Shown here piece after piece: positions 23,901 through 35,900 of a stretch of DNA of 64,000 bases. The translations under genes were made by a program, and so were the position numbers. Source of the DNA: Fremontodendron californicum (taxonomy: Eukaryota > Streptophyta > Magnoliopsida > Malvales > Malvaceae); NCBI GenBank assembly GCA_030761205.1, contig JAULJL010000005.1, forward strand, positions 4,427,501-4,491,500, written 5' to 3'. Numbering within the stretch: position 1 is the stretch's first letter; each line of letters begins with the position of its first letter. The notes beneath the pieces are model-generated. The model ran no database searches. It saw only the letters and a program-made list of their open reading frames with translations, and had not been told where the DNA came from.

Positions 23901-26900
23901 TAACATGAAGATACGGAGGGGCTTTACTTCTGAAGGTCTCCACTTCATGAACTCCTGCCGCCAGTTATGCAGCACATTTACAGGAGTGACAATAAGTGCA
24001 GTTTTTAATCCCAAATCAACTGTTCTCATTGCAGTGTATAAGAAAGCTATAACCTGCAAGTACAACTAGACATGTCAAGCAAGCCAACCACCCAAAAACT
24101 TGGACTGCAAGGAAGACAGAGATCATTAGCAATGGGAGCACCACAAGGTCGGAACTATGACACCAGAACATATACTTGCAGGCATGCCTGCATAGACATC
24201 ACATACCAAAAGAAAAGAAGGGGGCAGAAAGAGGGGAATAGAGAGATATGAAGAAAAGGGAGTAAATATACCTGAAAAGTTTTACCAAGGCCCATTGTGT
24301 GAGCTAGAATGCAACCAAGACCTTTATCCCCAGACCTCACTTTTGTGATTGACTGTATAATGTTTTCCCACATAAATCGGATCCCTGCTATCTGCAGCAA
24401 TAAATCAACCAAAAAGACATTCAACACTGTTTGAGCTTACTAGCATCAGCATCAATAAAGACCTTCAACCAGATTATCTTATAAGAGCCAGACCCAAAAA
24501 AGGACGAAAAAAAAAAACTCTTAACATACAGTCCCCAACCCCACTTCCATATGTTTAAAAGAACATAAAAGGTTTATAATATCACTCATGGGAGAAAATA
24601 TTGCATGAGAACGGTTTGACGTATCTAGATCCAATCTTGAGTCCTGATTATATTTTCATGAGAATGCTCACAAAATCCAGATTTACTATGTCAGAAGTCA
24701 AACTTGATTTCTTGTCAAAAGCTACATCTTAGTATAAAAAAAAGGAAGTAACTACAACCAGATGACAATTTTCAGTATACTAGGATATTACATAATCAAG
24801 CAAATTAAATTAAATTGAATGATAGCATGCTCAAAGCAAATGATGAATACCCAGGTAAACAACAAAACCAACTGTAAGTTTATATCAATAACTCATGCAA
24901 GTATGAAAGAGAAACCTGATGGACTTTCAATTTGGCTGATACACTCGGAGGAATCCTTACAGCTTCTTCACCATCCTCCCTCCTAACATTCACTATATAA
25001 CCAGTAATGGCATCACCAAGCACCTCTACACTAGCTTCATCTAATAAGTTCCTATGGCAGCTTGAAGAGTTCATCATGTTATATTTGGCTGAAAACAGCA
25101 TTGACTTTAAGCGCTCTTGACGTTCCTACAAAATTGGGAGTAGAATGCAAAATTCAGTACCAGAAACCAGTTCGCTTGAAAAAGAAGAAACTCAACATGA
25201 GATACCTTTTCTATTGCAATTTTTCTCTTTGTCTCTTCTCCTAATTCAGCATCATCAAGAATCCTTCGAATTTTCTTTTTTCGCTTTCTCTTAGAGCTAG
25301 TACAGAAACACAACTGGATATCAACTCGGAGAAACAAGCCTTAACATATTTGGTAGTGTTAAATGCTAATTGTTCAAATTTGAACTCTGTCAAATAGTCA
25401 CCATGAAACCCCTCCATATTCAATATCAATGGCTAATAGAAGGCATGAGGCTATAGGACAATGGTTCATAACTACATTACACCCATTGGGCAAGTCAACC
25501 TCATGAGTTTAACTGTCAAATTGTAAATAAAATGGTGCAGAATATCCTTAAAAAGAAAGACATGGGACGAAGACTAGCAAAAAAATTGCTAAACATGCAA
25601 AAAAAGCATAAATAGCACAAACTATATCCATCAAAACCTGAGCATTTATTTGTAAAACAAGAGACGATGACATTTATGTGTAGATCGTATGGATGGTACA
25701 TTCATGAGCTGCATGGTTTAGAAACAAGGAATACATTGAAGCAACCTTAGCTTGTAGAGTATGACCAAGAAAAATGATATAACAAGGAACCTTCATGGTT
25801 TATAACATCTTGGGTCTGCCCTGTCTCTAGGAAATCAAATGAGTACTGAAAACCTTAGCTTGTAGTGTATGACCAAGAAAAATGATATAACAAGCAACCT
25901 TCATGCCCTACAACTAACACTTGTTAAAGAGCATTCTTGACTCCAATAAGATGTGGCACAATACTATTAATACAAACTCAGAGAAGACAAGCATATATAA
26001 ATTTTTTAAATCATATAAAATATGAGGGGAAAAAAAGAAAAAGAGACTGCAGACTCTTAAATTTTCAGATCTCAAAGGAAAATCATGTACCTGATGGAAT
26101 TATTAATATCAGCATCTGAATTCTCTGACTCACTATCAGAGCTAGAAACCATTGTATCTTGAGATCCCATGGCTTTCTCTAATTCTGATGTTAATTTTTG
26201 CAGAAGGCTTGGCAAGCAAAAACAACATTGCCAACCAGATGCCTGGACCTCAAGCAAGCATTCTTCACCAATATTCCTCCTTATACACTTGGTACAAAAT
26301 AATGTTTTGCATGACTTGCAACTTAATAAGTCATTGCTTTGTCCACACCATCCACAATAACACTCTGAGCAATCAGAGTCCTGTCACAATGGAAAAAGCC
26401 ATATCTTACAAATTTACTAATTAATTTTAACAGATGAACCTAATGAAACAAATTATGTAGTGGGGTCTTTCATGGTAATATTTAATAGTATCACCAAAAT
26501 ATTGTCGACACTGCAATTAATTTGCACAATCAGTACCTTCATATGAATCTTCTCTTCCAGCAAGCATTTGCAATCCATGCAAATAATTACTTTAAGAAGT
26601 GGATGTTGCTGCACTTCAATAGCCAGTTTATGACAAGCAGTACAAATGAACTTCTCAGTCAGACACTGTGAAGAATTAGATTCAACCTCAACAGCATCAC
26701 CGCTTTTTTCGGGCAAAGTAAACTGATCCTCCAATTTGGAGGAAATCAATTCATCCTTCACCGTAATATCAGCTTCATCATCACTAGCTATGATAACAGT
26801 CCGGGCCTTCTTATTATTGTCATTAGCCTCCATATCTTCATTTGAACGCTTGGACCCTCCAGGTTTTCCAGAACCAGACGTATCTGACTCAACATGCCCA

Positions 26901-29900
26901 GAGGACATGCTATTAGGACTAGACCGTGTCCTATCCAGCTTATAAGATTCAAAACTTTCGAGCACATCAGTCTTCAAAATCGGACAAGCAACCCCATTCT
27001 CATCATTAAGCACAGATTCCCTACCTTCTTGATTTTCCTTGTTTGAAATTGTGTTAGAATCATCTTCTAAAGGCTGGGACTGATCTAAGTTCCTTTCCAT
27101 CACCTGATCAAAAGAGCAAAATTCTCTGAGAGGGACCAGGTTTTAGTAATATAAAAAGAGAAAGAATGTTAAGTCCTTGAATGCATAGACATATCCTATT
27201 AGTTTCATTTGAGGCACTAAAGAAGCTTGCACAACAGTCTAAAACAATGTAACAGTTAAACATAATGGGCAGGATTTAAAATTATGAGCATGGTATATAC
27301 TGGGCATGTTACATTATTCTAATGAATCTTACACAAAGTCCTTGTATCACACCATAAGGAGCATAGTATATAATGGGTCACCGGTATATGCTATTGCTAG
27401 CATTTTCTTTTGGACATAGATTTATGCTAGCATAGAGCTCAAAAGAAATTTCACATACTGGGAAAGGTCTTAATGTCACTAAAAAAACAGGTCAGCTTCA
27501 AATTAAAGACTGAGACATGCTCTTAATGCACATTGCACAGCCCTGTTCCCTGAATATTTAGCTCTCAAAATCTACTGCAATATCTATTTTTAATTGCCCA
27601 AATAGCATGAAAAGAACATTAAGGTGAACCAACAAGATTATTATTTAAACAACTATAATTTTTGGGAATTATATTAAATTCTAATGGACTTGAGTCAAAA
27701 AAGCAAGAGTCCCATCTAAGTGAAGAAAGCTAACAACTACAGGATTTTTGAAGCTATGAAAAGGATTCAGGAAGAAAATAATAGTAACTACATAAACTCT
27801 AGTACATTCTGTCTATTGAATCAAGAGAACCCGAATAGAATAATCTGTTCAAGGGGTTCAACTACGTCCTTTGACATGTTAAATTGTTTCCATTTGATAA
27901 AGTAGCATAGATGATGTTATACTAAGAAGCTTTCTTGTTTTGTGTTATTGGATTTTATTATTAAGCAGTTTCCTAGAGTATTATGTGTCTTTTCGATGGG
28001 AAATTAAGTTGACTATTTGTTGCTCCTTGTTTTCCTGAGAAAGGAGGGTACCTTTTGGGTAGTCTCCTGTGCAGGAGCCGTAGTCTTTGAAATATAAGCA
28101 CTAGTCCAAAAGTCTCAGTAAATACCTACACACTTTTCATATTCTAGAACATTACTGACAATGAAACCGACTTTTTCTTCACAAATAACTATTGACAGCA
28201 CAATAGCAGCACCCCTTAACCTAATTTCTTCCTCCCAGTGCAATCAAGTCCTCTACTTCTACTATCAAACCACTAAACCTTCTACAAATTTTTTCCCACC
28301 AATTCTTACCAATTGATCTTCTAAGTATAACTGAAAATCCATCTTTTCCTGCCGCCAGGAAACAGCAGCACGGTAGTCTCTTTCAAACCACTATTTTCTC
28401 CTTCAAGAATAATTAGATCAAACCCCAATTGACCTCTAAATCCTTGCAACTTTTTTTATTATAACTGTATACAGCAACACCAGAAATTTCTTGAGCCCAA
28501 ACACACCAAAAAGCCACATGGTTTATCAGATCTGTCCTATATAAGGGGAACTCAATTCACTAAAACAACCTTATGTGTTGCTACAACATTAAGCTCTATA
28601 TGCTTTGCTGTCAAACTAATAAAGTAACCATATCAAGGGAACTTAAATTTGATCCATTTTCAGCCTCAATTCATGAGAGTTTCATTACTTTTAAGTCAAT
28701 GACAATATGTCCCCCATATACCAAAAAAAAAAAAATCTAAAGTAATATTCCTCAACTAATCTAGAGCAACGCAAACAGGAAAACAATAAAACGTAATTAT
28801 CCTGAACCTGTTTAGATCTCTTTTGATGTCTCCTCTGTTTCAAATGCAGATGAAACTTCCGGTCAATATTTGCATCATCTTCCTCTTTGACCTGTCAATA
28901 TGTTAATGCATGGATATATGAGCTGTAGGAGTTAAAACATTGTTCAAACAGGTAACAAGCAGAATAACCATTAAATTACAATAATAGAAGACAACATACG
29001 ATTATATATTACACTATGGAATGCTCATGACCCTTAACAAATTCTATCAGTAGTCACTACACAGATGAATAGTATCCAAGATGTATCTCCCAAAAAGACC
29101 AGATAATCAATTGGAGAGAGAGATTCAAGCAAAAAGTAAAATTTAGAAACTAGAGTTTGAAAAAAAGATGACCACTCCAATGTATCAGTTGCAAAACATG
29201 ACAGAAAATTACTGGAAAGATTGATCCAGCTCAAGGTGATCAATGCGGAGAGCTGCTATTGAACATCAATAGATGGATCATATAGTAAGAAACAGAACAT
29301 ACATTTCCATGCAGTAAAAATTCTGGGACCAAAGTGAGTGCAGCAGTGAAGAAAAGAGAGAAAAGATAATATTTCTGCTTATCTTTACAATGCTGAAATT
29401 ACAAGGTTTAAATAGAGAAAAAGAACCTACAAATCTGCCTATAAATCTGCCAATAATTCTGCCTAAAAATCTGTTTCCAGGTTTTCTGCATTATGCTACC
29501 TTAATTCTAGGATTTACAAATCCCTAAGAATCTTTTCCTGATTTTCTGCATTATGCTACCTTAATTCTAGGATTTACAAATCCCTAAGAATCTTTTCCTG
29601 ATTTTCTGCACTCCCCCTCAAGTTGGTGCATAGATGTCGATCATGCCCAACTTGCTGATTAGTGTCTCAAAATTGGTTCTAGGCAAGCTTTTAGTCAAAC
29701 CATCAGCTAGCTGTTGATCTGTGGGTATAAATGGCATACATAATATTCTACTTTCCAGTTTTTCCTTAATGAAATGTCTGTCAATCTCAATATGCTTTGT
29801 TCTGTCATGTTGAACTGGGTTGTTAGCTATGCAAATAGCAGCTTTATTATCACAAAACAATTTCATAGGAGATTCTGGACTTAGCTTTAGTTCTTCAAGC

Positions 29901-32900
29901 ACTCTCTTTAGCCACATTATTTCACATACACCATTAGCCATAGCTCGAAATTCAGCTTCTGCACTGCTTCGAGCAACCACATTTTGCTTCTTGCTCCTCC
30001 ATATTACTAAGTTTCCCCATAGGAATGCACAGTGGCCAGAGGTGGATCTTCTGTCAGTAATTGATCCTGCCCAGTCTGCATCTGTGAATATTTCCACTGT
30101 TCTTGAATCCCCTTTCTTGAACCACAATCCTTTTCCAGGCGTACCTTTTAAGTACCTAAGAACTCGATAGACAGCTTCTAAATGTTCCTCATATGGGGAA
30201 TGCATAAACTGACTTACCACACTGACTGCAAAAGCAATGTCAGGCCTTGTGTGGGACAGATAAATTAATTTCCCAACAAGACGTTGATACATCCCTTTTT
30301 CCACTGGTACTCCTTCTGTCTTTCCTCCAAGCTTTTGATTAGTATCCATTGGTGTGTCACTAGGCTTACATCCACTCATTCCAGTTTCTCTTAGCAAGTC
30401 TAAGACATACTTCCTTTGGGATAATACAATGCCTTTTTGTGATCTTCCAACCTCCATTCCCAAGAAATATCGTAAGGATCCCAAATCTTTGATCTCGAAT
30501 TCAGCAGCAAGACATTTTTTCAATCTAGCCAACTCATTATCATCACTTCCAGTAAGAATTATATCATCAACATAGACAATCAAAATGGCAATCTTCCCTG
30601 TACCTGTATGTTTTATGAACATTGTATGATCAGTTTGTGCTTGACAATAGCCTTGATTTTTTACTGACCTTGTGAATCGTTCAAACCAAGCTCTTGGAGA
30701 CTGTTTCAATCCGTACAGTGACCTTTTTAGCTTACACACTTTAGTTCCAAACTGATCTTCAAATCCTGGAGGAGCATCCATAAAAACTTCTTCTTCTAAT
30801 TCTCCGTTAAGAAAGGCATTCTTAACATCTAGTTGGTGTAGAGGCCACTCAAGATTCACAGCTAAAGATAAAAGTACTCTTACTGTGTTTAGTTTTGCCA
30901 CTGGTGCAAATGTCTCCTGGTAATCTATCCCATAGGTTTGTGTAAAGCCTTTTGCAACCAGTCTTGCCTTGTAACGTTCTAGAGTTCCATCTGATTTGAA
31001 CTTTATTGAAAACACCCATTTGCATCCCACAGGTGTCTTCCCTTTGGGTAAATAGACCTTTTCCCATGTGCCATTTTTTTTCAGTGCATTCATCTCCTCA
31101 AAGACTGCTTCCTTCCATTCGGGAACTTTTAGAGCTTCCTGTATATTCTTTGGAACATCCACACTAGACAATTGTGAGGTAAAAGCAAGAAAAGAGGGTG
31201 ACAATTTTTCATAAGACACATATTTTGACAATGGATGTTTAGTACAACTTCTGACACCTTTCCTAAGTGCAATAGGAAAATCAAAACTGTCAGTTTGTGA
31301 GGGACATGACTCAGATGGAATACCTGAATTTGGAGGATCAAAGATTTCTGGTTCTGGGTTCGGGACAGACTTCTGGTTCTGCATAGTTGTGATTGCTCCC
31401 TTATTTTGAATCTGTTTTGTCCTTGAGTAGACACGAAGCTCAGAATTTTTCTCAGTTTCTGGTCTAGTTTCAATGTCTTGTTGTGGCATTAAAGTAAGCT
31501 GCCTTTCTTTCATAGGTGATTTACCTGATTCTAAACTATCCAAGTTATTATTGATAGGCTGTACCAAGATGTTAAAATCAGTGGGTAGATGTGAATTAGT
31601 GGGTAGGTGTGATTTTTGCTCAAGATCACAAACACTGTCAATTTTTTCAAGTTCAAGTTCAATTAACGAGTCTTCATACTGATTCTCCCCCTGAAGAGGA
31701 GTGTCAAAAAAACTTTGGGATTCAAAAAATGTGACATCCATAGTGACAAAATTTTTTTTTGTTTGAGGATCAAAACACCTATATCCTTTTTGTGTTGGAG
31801 AGTAACCAAGGAAAACACATTTTAAAGCTCTTGGGTCTAACTTACTACGGTTGTGACTATGGATATGAACAAATGCAACACAACCAAACACTTTTAGAGG
31901 TAAGTTAGAAATCAGCCTTGTCAAAGGAAACAACTCATTAAATCTGTTTTTTGGTGTTTGAAAATTCAAAACTCTTGATGGCATTCTGTTTATTAGGTAT
32001 GTAGCAGTGAGAATAGCTTCCCCCCATAAGTATTTAGGTACCTTAGTTGTAAACATTAAGGACCTAGCCACTTCTAAGAGATGTTTATTTTTCCTTTCTG
32101 CCACTCCATTTTGTTGTGGTGTATCAATGCAAGAACTTTGATGAACAATTCCTTTTTCCAAAAAATAGTTGCCCAGAATATGATTAAAGTACTCTTTTCC
32201 ATTATCACTTCGAAAAACTTGAATTTTTTCTTGAAATTGAGTCTCAACCATATTGTAAAAGGATTTGAAAATGTTTCCTACCTCTGATTTTTCTTTTAGT
32301 AAATAGACCCAACAAATACGAGTGTGATCATCAATAAAGGTTAGAAACCATTTTTTACCAGAAATTGTTGCAGTCTTACAAGGACCCCACACATCACTAT
32401 GAATGAGAGCAAATGGTTTAGAAAACTTATAAGATTGAATTGGAAAAGAAACTCGATGATGTTTAGCAATTTGACAAATATCACACTGAAATGAAGATGG
32501 ATTTTTATTCTTGAATAAGCTTGGAAATAGGTACTTCAAATATTGAAAGTTTGGATGGCCTAGTCTAAAATGCCATAACATTACTTCATCGTTACTAGAA
32601 ATAGAAACTGACCGGAGACCGGTTATTTGTGCTTGTCTACGTATGGAACTTTCATCTTCAAAATAATAGAGTCCATCACTTTCCCTAGCATTGCCAATCA
32701 TCTTCCCCGAATCCAGTGCCTGAAATTCACAGTGGTTTGGGAAAAATTTAGCACAACAGTTTAAGTCATGAGTTAGTTTACTAATAGATAACAAATTGCA
32801 AGAGAGGTTGGGGACATGAAGGACATTATGAATGACAAAAGTTTTTGAGATGGCTACAGATCCTTTTCCAGCAATTGCTGAAAGAGAACCATCAGCAATC

Positions 32901-35900
32901 TTAATTTTCTGGTTGCCTGCACATGGACTATAAGAGGAAAACAGTTTAGAACATCCTGTCATATGATCAGTTGCACCTGAATCAATGACCCATGGGTAAT
33001 TAGAGTTAACAGACACATTGAATGCTATGGCTTGAAGATAATTACCTTTTTGGGCTAGGGAACAAGAGGAAGACACATTTGAAAATTGTGTGGATTGAAA
33101 AAGTTTATACAGTTGGTCTAACTGTTCCTTACTGAAAGAAGATGTCTCATTAATTCCCCCTGAACCATTCGAAGCCTCTTGTTCTGAAGTGCTTGTTTGG
33201 AATGCCTTTGAGTCACGGTTGAATGATCGTGGTTTCCAATTCGAAGGCTTTCCATGTAGCTCCCAACATGTCTCCCTTGTGTGGCGTGGTTTGTTGCAAT
33301 GATCACACCACACTTTGTCTCCCTTTCTGGATTGTCGAGGGTTATTATGGTTGGCTTTAGTAACAAGAGCAGAGGCTTCGGTAGGAGATTGGTTACTGTC
33401 TCCTAACATGATTTTCCTTCTTCCTGCTTCTCTTCTAACTTCAGCAAATACCTCATGAAGAGATGGCAGTGGCTGTTTTCCAAGTATACGACCTCGTACC
33501 TCGTCCAAACTTCTATTCAAACCTGCCAGAAATAGATAAACTCTGTCATTCTCAATTCTTTTCATGTATCTTACATGATCATTAGCATTCTCCCACATGT
33601 CATTGTAACATAAGTCCAACTCTTGCCAAAGTCCCCTCATCTCATTGTAATATTCCGTCACATCACGATCACCCTGTTTGGAGTGCCACAACTTTGTCTT
33701 CAATTCAAAGATTTGGGAAGAGTTCTCCAAGTCTGAATACATTTCACGAACACTATCCCAGACATCTTTGGCGGTTGGCAAAAACATATATGTTTTTCCA
33801 ATTGTTGGCTCCATGGAATTGACCAGCCATGCAGTGACTAATGAATTTTCTGACCTCCATATTCTGAACGAAGGATCATCTTCGGCAGGTTTCTTTGTCT
33901 CGCCCGTCAAGTGGCCAAATTTTCCCTTGCCGTCGATCATGAGTTTGATTGACTGTGCCCATTCTAGATAGTTTTTACCGTTCAATTTGTGAACGATTAA
34001 TTGGAGAGATGGATTATCATATCCATTTATTTGCACAGCAGGGTTTACCGAAGTTCCACTGGTGTTGACACCAGAGGATGGTAAACCTCTTTCTCCGGTC
34101 ATGGCTGTTTTAACCATCAGGATTTCTTCCTCAAGGCTCTGATACCATGAGTGCAGCAGTGAAGAAAAGAGAGAAAAGATAATATTTCTGCTTATCTTTA
34201 CAATGCTGAAATTACAAGGTTTAAATAGAGAAAAAGAACCTACAAATCTGCCTATAAATCTGCCAATAATTCTGCCTAAAAATCTGTTTCCAGGTTTTCT
34301 GCATTATGCTACCTTAATTCTAGGATTTACAAATCCCTAAGAATCTTTTCCTGATTTTCTGCATTATGCTACCTTAATTCTAGGATTTACAAATCCCTAA
34401 GAATCTTTTCCTGATTTTCTGCACAAAGAATAATTATATCAAACACTGTCTAACCTTTCTAAAATTTTTCCTTTGCTCTTCAGAAAGAATCAGATCTCTC
34501 TCATTTTCTATGGCATCTGCAACCAGCGGATTATCTGAACTACCATCAATATCTTCAATCTCCTCCACCTGGCCAAAAAAGATTTCCAGAAACTTCATCC
34601 AAAGAACAGCTGAATCTGTATAGACTAGGTTACAACAAATTTCATAAAAAGAGAAAATTTGAGCTCTAAAAAAAATGTAAATCATCAAAAGATCTTTTCA
34701 TTAAGAAGAAATATAAGACTTTTGACAGAAATTATATCCATGAATGGAAAACAATACTAGATATAAATTGATTGTCAAATTCTTTGGTACCATAACCAGG
34801 AACGAAGAATGTCCTAGGGCGTGGTATAGGAAAGGGGTCAAGGCATGCCACTTAGACTATTTTGTGGTACAAGGGAGAGAGGAGGGAGCGGGGGGTGGTT
34901 AGGCCTGATAAATTAAACCCAGATCTTTAGGTCTGATAAATTAAACCCAGATCTTTACTCCACAAAGCAAGCACAAAGCCTTTTTCTTATATTGGGGGAT
35001 GGGGGGATTCGAACCCAACTCTTTGAGTCAGGCGAAGCTTGCACCAATCATGGGCCAAATGCTCGGATGAATCCACAAAACTTTTGAGCATCTTTATCAG
35101 CCTGATATGAATAACAGACTAAAATTGCATGCGGTAACTTTAGGAAAGAAAATTATTCTAAGGTTGAGGTCCAGGGTCCGATTCCCTCCTTCAATCTTAG
35201 ACTTCCTGTTCCTCATCTATACCCAAAAAAAAAAGGAATTTCAAGACTGAGAAACACCCTGTTGATGATACCAAAGTGAGATTTCTAAATGGATTTTGTC
35301 CTAGCTTTTGACCTTATCAATCATCATCTTTTGCCCCAACTTGTTTTGTTTTTGAGATCTTTTGACAACCTCAGGCTCAAATATACTTTTATAATGCCCA
35401 TCTTTTTATTTTTTACTTATAATGTTCTTTCTTCTCAGTTATGGGCTACAAGTACCCAAAATTTACCAATTTTCTTTCTCGTGGTTTCTTTAATTATTAC
35501 TGGCTGAATTATCCATTTAGGAACACTTAGTTCCATATTTAAAAAGTCTCCCCGGAAGAGAGGAGAAAAAAGCATAGATAAGATAGAGTGCAGAAAATTA
35601 AAAATAAGAATGCCTGCGACAGATATATCCCAGGATAGGAACTATGGACAACAAATTACAAATAGATGGGGTAGAAGCACTCTCCAAAAAAAGGAAAGTT
35701 CTCTCACATATTGAGGACTAATTACCCAACAGAACAACCAAAAAAAAGGTTCACATCGAGTTCACTGTTTTAACTAAAAAGGAAATTAACTCCACCATCT
35801 ACTCAATAAAATGTATATTTGCAGGTGTCTTATTATATCGTAATAAGAATATAAAGGATAAGAATTTAGATGCTAGATTAAATTTAAAACATAGATATTA

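Larger units (their letters stand above)
29335..34423 (-). mobile_element. Complete Ty1/copia LTR retrotransposon in ATRX intron 7
   Basis: Full element of 5,089 bp, transcribed from the minus strand like its host gene. The 5-bp target duplication CAAAG is exact (29,330-29,334 and 34,424-34,428). The LTRs (29,335-29,610 and 34,148-34,423, 276 bp each) begin TG and end CA, and I find no difference between them. The primer-binding site TGGTATCAGAGC abuts the 5' LTR and matches the usual initiator-Met tRNA site. A polypurine tract, TTGAGGGGGAG, abuts the 3' LTR. One uninterrupted gag-pol frame fills the interior. The order protease-integrase-RT-RNase H marks copia. Nothing needed for autonomy appears to be missing, and identical LTRs point to very recent insertion. 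Confidence 0.97.

Noticed and set aside
35155..35235. Possible SINE with box-B-like GGTCCGATTCCC and an A-run near 35,222
   Set aside because: No convincing box A or target duplication; too short to call.
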